From Anaerolineaceae bacterium UBA5224 (lineage in GTDB: Bacteria; Chloroflexota; Anaerolineae; Anaerolineales; Anaerolineaceae): 9,493 nucleotides of DNA. Positions 4,563 through 9,493 of the stretch are shown one piece after another. Position numbers and translations under genes: made by a program. Below the pieces are notes generated by a model that worked only from the letters and a program-made list of their open reading frames with translations, was not told the origin of the DNA and made no database searches. Location: the NCBI GenBank assembly GCA_002409365.1, contig DHUW01000046.1, positions 1-9,493 on the forward strand. Reading direction: 5' to 3'. Position 1 is the stretch's first letter; each line of letters starts with the position of its first letter.

Positions 4563-7500
4563 TTAGTGACGTCTTCTTTTCTTTTTGTTTTGATTCCTCT
4601 GCGCCTGTTGAGAAGCCCCAGAGTCCGAGTTCGCCTCAGCCGGCCTGACCGGGCGATAACGGAACATTTTGCTGATCACTCCCTGGCGAACTTCGCTGAA
4701 CAACTCGCTGAACATGGTGCTCGCCTGGCGCTTGTATTGCACCAGCGGGTCCCGCTGGGCATAGGATTCCATGCTGATCGAGACACGCAGCGCTTCCATC
4801 TTGGTCAGGTATTCCACCCATGATTCCGTGATGGTGCGCAGGAGCAGGTCGCGGTAGATGCGGTTTTGAGTCTGGCTGCCCATCATAGTCTGGATGCGCT
4901 CTGCCAGTTCTTCGTTAATCTCACCAACAGCCTGGTTTTCAACATCATTCCAGGTTTTCTCGCCCAGTTCGTTTTTGAGCTCTTCGCGGGTTTTCTCAGG
5001 CAGACCGTTCAGCTTGAGTTCATTCAACTGCAACTGGCTATACTCATGTAAACCGAAAATTTCTGCCAGGCGCACTTCTGCATTTTGCAGATGTTCCAAA
5101 ATCTTTTGAGTGAACACGTCACTCGAGAGTGCACCGATTTCGTCAGCAATCGCGAAAAGATAGTTCAGGCGGCTATGGACGCGCAGCTCACGTTTATGGG
5201 TACGCTCATCGAAACCGATATGCCTGCCCTGGGTTGTCATTTGAAGGAGTTTGAGCAGGGCGTCGTTGTCTTCTAACGCTTCTTCCATTAGATCCTGGTT
5301 GCTGTCCAGATCCCGGGTAATTTCCTGATTTTCGCCAAACAAACGCTCTAAACGCTTGTTCAGGCTGCCCTGAACCTGTTCATTCAGCAGAGCTCGTAAT
5401 TCGCTGAAAGGCAGGTTAGCCAGGTCTGCGGGTTTGATCTGCCAATTCTCGCCAAAACGCCGCTCAAGCGTCATCAGCAGCCGACGGGCAATGTTGAGCG
5501 TCAGGCTGGAATGTAAAGCTTCGATCAGCGATTTCTTCATGCTGAGAGGGTTTTCCTGCAGAATTTGGATTTCGTTGGAACCAAGCTTCACCGATGTGCC
5601 AAGAATGGCGCCTAATTCAGCCTGGTAATCGTGCTTATCTGCAGGGTCGAGACTGTCAAGGTAGGCGTCGAGCGTATCTTCACGTTCGGCGATTTGGCTT
5701 TTTAGTGCCTGTTCAGAATTGTCGAACAATTCTGCGGCATTGGCACTCACGTGCTGATTTTCAACTTCAACAGCTTGTTTCGCCAGGCTGAGGATACCAT
5801 TTTTCAAATCTTCGACCGTGTCAGAGCCTTCCAACTTATCCATTACAGCCTGAAAGGTGAAGGAAGGGTAGGAACCAAAGTCTGTATTGATGCTCGGTTG
5901 GATTTCTTCCAGGTACGCCAGCAGCTTCCAGGGACCTTCCGCGTCGGCTAAAGCACTTTCAACCCGTTTGGACAACTCTGTTCGCAGCATTTCAGCGACA
6001 TCCTCATGGAGATCTTCTTTGGTGAAGATCTTGTCGCGTTCCTGGTAAATACGGTTACGCTGGGAGTTAAGGACATCGTCATATTCTAGAAGGTGCTTGC
6101 GCACATCATAGTTGGAGCCTTCAACCCGGGTTTGGGCTTGCTCGACCATCTTGTTGATCATGTTCATTTCGATGGGCATGTTCTCATCAATTTTGAAACG
6201 TGAGAGCATATTCTCGAGCTGCTCCCCACCGAACATGCGCATCAGATCGTCTTCTAGGCTGAGGTAGAAGCGGGAAGAACCAGGGTCGCCCTGACGTCCG
6301 GCACGACCGCGCAGCTGGTTGTCGATACGGCGGGCTTCATGGCGTTCCGAGCCGATCACGTGCAAGCCGCCCAACTCGCGTACTTTTGCCATGTCTTCCA
6401 TATATTTTACAAAAATGTCAAAGGCTGTTTGTTCTTCTTCATCTTCAAACTCGACCTGCAGATTTCTCACAGCCTCCAGACGTTCGGGCATGGTCATGTT
6501 GTAGGGGTCTTCGGGGCTGTATTTTGCCAAAACCTGGTTGACCTTGGAGAGGAGCGCTTCATCCAACTCACCGCCCAGCTTGATATCGACACCGCGACCA
6601 GCCATGTTGGTGGCGATGGTGACAGCGCCAAAAGCACCTGCACCCGCGATGATCAGGGATTCTTCGGTGTGTTTGCGGGCGTTCAAGACCTGGTGGGGGA
6701 CGCCGCCATCAAATAGAGGCTGCAGCCTGTTCCAATCTTTTTCTTCAAGGTAAAGAGAGTCCAGCAGTGCCTGGCGGTTACTCGCATCGTTGAGATCCAT
6801 GCTGAGACCGTAATCGCGCCCCAATCGGCGCAATTCTGCCATACGCAGCTGGTCCAATGGCTCGTTGAGGGCAGCCAATTCTGGCGCATCGAGGTAGTCT
6901 TCCACTTTGGCGCCTTTGGCTTTAAGCCAGGCGCTTTTGATCAGGCTGATCTGTAATAAGCGCCTGACCAATTCGGGGCTTAACCGCTCAGACAGACGTT
7001 CTGAGCTTTCCACGGAGGTGGTGCCCACCAATTGGGGTCTGCCGATCACGTGGTAACGGATGATCTCCATTACAATCGCACGAATTTTACCCTCGGTGGT
7101 GCGGTAGATCACGTCCGGGTAATCTTTTCGTTTGTAAAAAAGCGGAGACTTTGACGTGTCATCCTCTTCATAGTAGTAAGTATATTTATAGCCGTCTTCG
7201 TCTTTGGTTTCTTCGGCGTTCAAACCTGAGTCGGCCCGTTCAGCCTTGTATTCCAAATTTGAAGGGATGGGCAATACGTCCAGCCCGTAAATTCGATAGA
7301 ATTCTTCCTTTTCAGTCAGGGCTGTACCGGTCATACCAGATAACTTGTCATACATACGGAAGTAATTCTGGATGGTGATCGTGGCATGAGTGATGTTCTC
7401 TGCCTGTACCTTGACACCCTCTTTGGCTTCAACCGCCTGGTGGAGACCGTCGGACCATCTTCTGCCGGGCATCATACGACCGGTAAATTCGTCGACGATG

Positions 7501-8540
7501 ATGACCTCACCGCTTTGCACAATATATTCCTTATTGCGGTGAAAGAGATATTGAGCACGCAGCGCCTGCTCCAAAAAGCCCATAAGCCGGGCTTGTTCGG
7601 GAGTGACATCTTCCGGTCGTTCCGGGTCTGAGAGTTCCACACCAAGCATGTCTTCCACATGTGCCAGGCCGATCTCGGTCAGGGAGATCATCTTTTCTTT
7701 TTCCCCAATTTCGTAATCCTCGGGGTTGAGCGCTTTGACGATCTGCGCCATGCGAATGTAATTTTCAGAATCTTCATGCGCTGGACCAGAAATGATCAAG
7801 GGAGTACGGGCTTCATCGATGAGGATGTTGTCGACTTCGTCGATAATGGCATAATTGTGGCCGCGCTGAACGCGCTGGTTCCACTGCATGGCGATATTGT
7901 CACGCAGATAGTCGAAACCAAACTCACTGTTAGTACCGTAGGTAATGTCTGCCAGGTAAGCTTGCTGTCGGGAGGTCTGCCGCAGGAAGTTTTGATCTTC
8001 ATTCAATGAATGCTCGTTGGGATCGTAAATGTAGGCACGTGGGCTGCCTTCAACGGCAGTGATCGCCTGCAGAACGCCTACACTCAAGCCTAAAAAGTGA
8101 TAAATCGCACCCATCCAGCGTCCGTCACGACGAGCCAGGTAATCGTTGACTGTGATCAGGTGTGCGCCTTTGCCTTGCAGGGCATTCAGGTAAAGCGGCA
8201 GGGTTGCTGAAAGCGTCTTACCTTCACCGGTGCGCAATTCCGAAATGGCACCCTGGTGCAGGTTAATGCCGCAAATCAGCTGAACATCATAATGCCGCTG
8301 ACCGAGCACGCGTTTGCTCGCCTCGCGTACTGTGGCGTAGGCTTCAGGCAGTAAATCATCCATCGTTTCGCCACTTTTCAGGCGCTGACGGTATTCATTG
8401 GTTTTTTCTTTTAATTGAGCATCAGTCAGCTTCTCAAATTGGTCTTCCAGGGCGTTGATCTGATCAACGGTGACAACCAATTCTTCGATTTTTCTTCGAT
8501 GCGGATCTCCCTTAAAAAGTTGTCCAAGCTTCTTAAACAT
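4563..8540 (-). CDS. secA: Preprotein translocase ATPase SecA, oversized form
   Basis: SecA is the cytoplasmic motor that drives unfolded preproteins through the SecYEG channel using ATP. Landmarks in the 1325-residue product: Q87 in RHYDVQLICG, Walker A TGEGKT (104-109), Walker B D234-E235-V236-D237 and IDEARTPLIISG, the preprotein-binding region about 220-375, SGMTGTA (401-407), TNMAGRGVDIKLGG (644-657), arginine-rich RGRAGRQGDPG (744-754), and the two-helix-finger region with SYAQRDPLVQYKR (1259-1271). Usual SecA is about 840-900 residues. Extra sequence lies at about 432-470, 521-612, 658-718 and, largest, within 840-1235. The tail is KKKRRRH-like, with no Cys-rich zinc motif. The start is set at 8540 because AAAGGA lies eight bases upstream; an in-frame ATG at 8588 would fall at or before the expected transcription start. 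First gene of a secA-surE operon. Confidence 0.95.
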   Translation of the reverse strand: MFKKLGQLFKGDPHRRKIEELVVTVDQINALEDQFEKLTDAQLKEKTNEYRQRLKSGETMDDLLPEAYATVREASKRVLGQRHYDVQLICGINLHQGAISELRTGEGKTLSATLPLYLNALQGKGAHLITVNDYLARRDGRWMGAIYHFLGLSVGVLQAITAVEGSPRAYIYDPNEHSLNEDQNFLRQTSRQQAYLADITYGTNSEFGFDYLRDNIAMQWNQRVQRGHNYAIIDEVDNILIDEARTPLIISGPAHEDSENYIRMAQIVKALNPEDYEIGEKEKMISLTEIGLAHVEDMLGVELSDPERPEDVTPEQARLMGFLEQALRAQYLFHRNKEYIVQSGEVIIVDEFTGRMMPGRRWSDGLHQAVEAKEGVKVQAENITHATITIQNYFRMYDKLSGMTGTALTEKEEFYRIYGLDVLPIPSNLEYKAERADSGLNAEETKDEDGYKYTYYYEEDDTSKSPLFYKRKDYPDVIYRTTEGKIRAIVMEIIRYHVIGRPQLVGTTSVESSERLSERLSPELVRRLLQISLIKSAWLKAKGAKVEDYLDAPELAALNEPLDQLRMAELRRLGRDYGLSMDLNDASNRQALLDSLYLEEKDWNRLQPLFDGGVPHQVLNARKHTEESLIIAGAGAFGAVTIATNMAGRGVDIKLGGELDEALLSKVNQVLAKYSPEDPYNMTMPERLEAVRNLQVEFEDEEEQTAFDIFVKYMEDMAKVRELGGLHVIGSERHEARRIDNQLRGRAGRQGDPGSSRFYLSLEDDLMRMFGGEQLENMLSRFKIDENMPIEMNMINKMVEQAQTRVEGSNYDVRKHLLEYDDVLNSQRNRIYQERDKIFTKEDLHEDVAEMLRTELSKRVESALADAEGPWKLLAYLEEIQPSINTDFGSYPSFTFQAVMDKLEGSDTVEDLKNGILSLAKQAVEVENQHVSANAAELFDNSEQALKSQIAEREDTLDAYLDSLDPADKHDYQAELGAILGTSVKLGSNEIQILQENPLSMKKSLIEALHSSLTLNIARRLLMTLERRFGENWQIKPADLANLPFSELRALLNEQVQGSLNKRLERLFGENQEITRDLDSNQDLMEEALEDNDALLKLLQMTTQGRHIGFDERTHKRELRVHSRLNYLFAIADEIGALSSDVFTQKILEHLQNAEVRLAEIFGLHEYSQLQLNELKLNGLPEKTREELKNELGEKTWNDVENQAVGEINEELAERIQTMMGSQTQNRIYRDLLLRTITESWVEYLTKMEALRVSISMESYAQRDPLVQYKRQASTMFSELFSEVRQGVISKMFRYRPVRPAEANSDSGASQQAQRNQNKKKRRRH

Positions 8541-8590
8541 ATTTTTCGTCCTTTGAGTACGGTTCAATTCATGCCAGACCGTAAACAAAA

Positions 8591-8599
8591 ATTATAGCA
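8591..8599 (-). promoter_or_regulatory. Extended -10 promoter of secA-surE
   Basis: The minus strand reads TGCTATAAT, an exact extended -10 match. The expected start of transcription is near 8584, giving a leader of about 44 bases before the secA ATG at 8540. No convincing -35 is seen. This position also argues against the longer secA start at 8588. Confidence 0.55.
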
Positions 8600-8620
8600 T
8601 AGGCTAATCCTTATACTTTT

Positions 8621-8639
8621 CTTGTTTTAACATAACAAG
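8621..8639. repeat. Perfect 6-bp inverted repeat in the secA / small membrane protein divergent region
   Basis: CTTGTT (8621-8626) and AACAAG (8634-8639) flank a 7-base centre. It overlaps the likely -35 of the plus-strand promoter and lies just upstream of the secA -10, a position suited to an operator acting on either or both directions. It is short and AT-rich, so chance cannot be excluded. Confidence 0.3.
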
Positions 8640-8651
8640 CTATCGTAGAAT
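8622..8651 (+). promoter_or_regulatory. Possible promoter for the small membrane protein operon
   Basis: TTGTTT (8622-8627) and TAGAAT (8646-8651) are separated by 18 bases. Transcription would start near 8658, about 18 bases before the ATG at 8676, leaving room for the ribosome binding site only. Both boxes are imperfect. Confidence 0.4.
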
Positions 8652-8675
8652 GAAGTTAATACTGGAGGTGAAGGG

Positions 8676-8858
8676 ATGGAAGATCGCAGTTGTCTCGGTT
8701 GTGGATGTGGATGCATTAGCATCATGGTCGTTTTGACAATTTTGTTCTTTTTGGCGGTTTGCGGTCTGATCATCTGGGCAAATTTTGCTTTTGCAGATGG
8801 TCAATACCAACTTCAAATTGGAGGTTTACTCCTGACCGCTTTGGTCCCAATAGCCTGA
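8676..8858 (+). CDS. Small Cys-rich single-pass membrane protein
   Basis: A 60-residue protein of unknown function. It opens with MEDRSCLGCGCGCIS, four cysteines spaced C-x2-C-x-C-x-C (residues 6, 9, 11, 13), then a long hydrophobic segment (about 14-37, ending in W35-A-N). A second moderately hydrophobic stretch (about 48-60) closes the protein. The clustered cysteines could bind a metal, be lipid-modified or form disulfides; nothing in the sequence decides. The gene is real rather than a chance frame: GGAGGTGA lies six bases upstream of the ATG, a promoter can be proposed, and the next gene starts 18 bases after its stop, suggesting cotranscription with the oxidoreductase. Similar small Cys-then-membrane proteins occur in Chloroflexota genomes, from memory. 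Confidence 0.7.
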   Translation: MEDRSCLGCGCGCISIMVVLTILFFLAVCGLIIWANFAFADGQYQLQIGGLLLTALVPIA

Positions 8859-8876
8859 TTATTAGAAAGAGAAACT

Positions 8877-9493
8877 ATGATAACGTCTCCAATTATGACT
8901 CGTTTTTTAATAGCCGGTAGTGGCATTGCTGGCGTAACTGCCGCTGAGGCGATACATAAGGTCGACCCAAATGCAGACATTACTTTGATCTCGGATGAAC
9001 CCAATTTACCCTATTTTCGAATGAACCTGACCCGTTACCTGGCTGGTGAACTGGAACGAAACCAACTCGATTTGCATAAAGAGGATTGGTATCTCGAAAA
9101 CCATATCAATCTTCTGCTCGGCGTGTGTGTCACCGATATCGATGCAGATTCGAAACTGGTCACTGTGGACGATGGACGCGTTTTTCACTATGAAAAGCTC
9201 ATCCTGACAAATGGCGCCAGCCCCTTTGTTCCACCCATTCCAGGGAAGGATCTGCCCGGTGTGATGACCCTGCGCTCGCTGGAAGATGCCAACCGCATTA
9301 TCCAGACCTATGATCATCCTGCCAACATAGTTTGTATTGGAGGTGGGTTGCTGGGGCTGGAGATCGCCGGCGCGATTGCCAGGCATGGAATGAAGGTTAC
9401 CGTACTGGAAGCGTTGGATTGGCTTTTGCCGCGACAGTTGGGGAGGGAAGCTGCCGAAATCCTGCGTAACTTCATTGGAACGATGGGGATTTC
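8877..9493 (+). CDS. FAD-dependent NAD(P)H oxidoreductase (nitrite/rubredoxin reductase-like), 3' end outside window
   Basis: The first 205 residues of a pyridine nucleotide-disulfide oxidoreductase family protein; the reading frame is still open at the window edge. It would pass electrons from NAD(P)H through FAD to an unknown acceptor. Visible are the FAD dinucleotide-binding G14-S-G-I-A-G19, then P45-Y-F-R-M-N-L-T-R-Y-L-A-G, the T111-N-G-A-S-P motif, and the NAD(P)-binding G155-G-G-L-L-G160-L-E162. The PYFRMNLTRYLAGE stretch resembles the N-terminal domain of NirB-type nitrite reductases and rubredoxin/ferredoxin reductases. No CxxC redox pair is present in the visible part. The ATG at 8877 is preceded only by a weak AAAGAG; an ATG at 8895 has no ribosome binding site. 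It follows the Cys-rich membrane protein gene by 18 bases. Which subfamily it belongs to depends on the missing part. Confidence 0.88.
   Translation, partial: MITSPIMTRFLIAGSGIAGVTAAEAIHKVDPNADITLISDEPNLPYFRMNLTRYLAGELERNQLDLHKEDWYLENHINLLLGVCVTDIDADSKLVTVDDGRVFHYEKLILTNGASPFVPPIPGKDLPGVMTLRSLEDANRIIQTYDHPANIVCIGGGLLGLEIAGAIARHGMKVTVLEALDWLLPRQLGREAAEILRNFIGTMGI

Noticed and set aside
6339..6716. Plus-strand open frame of 125 codons within secA
   Set aside because: Antisense shadow of conserved SecA motor motifs (RGRAGRQGDPG and TNMAGRG lie in this span or beside it).
9006..9386. Minus-strand open frame of 126 codons
   Set aside because: It is an antisense shadow of the FAD oxidoreductase, which shows clear FAD and NAD motifs on the plus strand.

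Overview
The window looks like chromosomal DNA from an uncultured or poorly known bacterium, most likely a Chloroflexota (Anaerolineae-type) organism. I infer this from an oversized SecA whose ATPase-motor insertions resemble those I recall from Chloroflexota, from secreted proteins with a 'VYLPITLK'-type motif and a Thr/Pro-rich C-terminal tail, and from small Cys-rich membrane proteins. No search was run, so the lineage is an inference. Core genes are moderately GC-rich. The stretch from about 1780 to 3010 is visibly AT-rich.

Layout from left to right. (1) On the minus strand there is a GNAT-type acetyltransferase (about 82-1050) whose C-terminal half looks like a second, decayed GNAT fold. 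It is separated by a clear intrinsic terminator (1078-1110) from a two-gene minus-strand translation operon, rpsU (S21) then infA (IF-1). That operon has a good promoter at 1641-1670 and a short hairpin that would sit at the very 5' end of its mRNA. (2) An AT-rich plus-strand pair follows: a secreted hypothetical protein whose reading frame (1917-3014) is broken by an in-frame TAA just after its signal peptide, and a membrane-anchored hypothetical protein (3025-3729) whose ribosome binding site overlaps the end of the first gene. (3) On the minus strand, secA then surE form a tightly packed operon (8540 down to 3775). SecA is about 1325 residues, roughly half as long again as standard SecA. 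Two insertions lie in the second nucleotide-binding domain and a very large expansion lies in the C-terminal helical region. It lacks the usual zinc-binding tail. (4) Divergent from secA is a plus-strand operon: a 60-residue Cys-rich single-pass membrane protein and the first 205 codons of an FAD/NAD(P)H-dependent oxidoreductase that runs off the window.

The well-understood genes are housekeeping: translation initiation and the small ribosomal subunit, protein export, and nucleotide dephosphorylation. The AT-rich pair at 1917-3729 is the accessory part. It lies between two conserved minus-strand operons, has its own promoter, and shows signs of recent acquisition and possibly of decay. I see no tRNA, rRNA, CRISPR array, transposase or complete mobile element.
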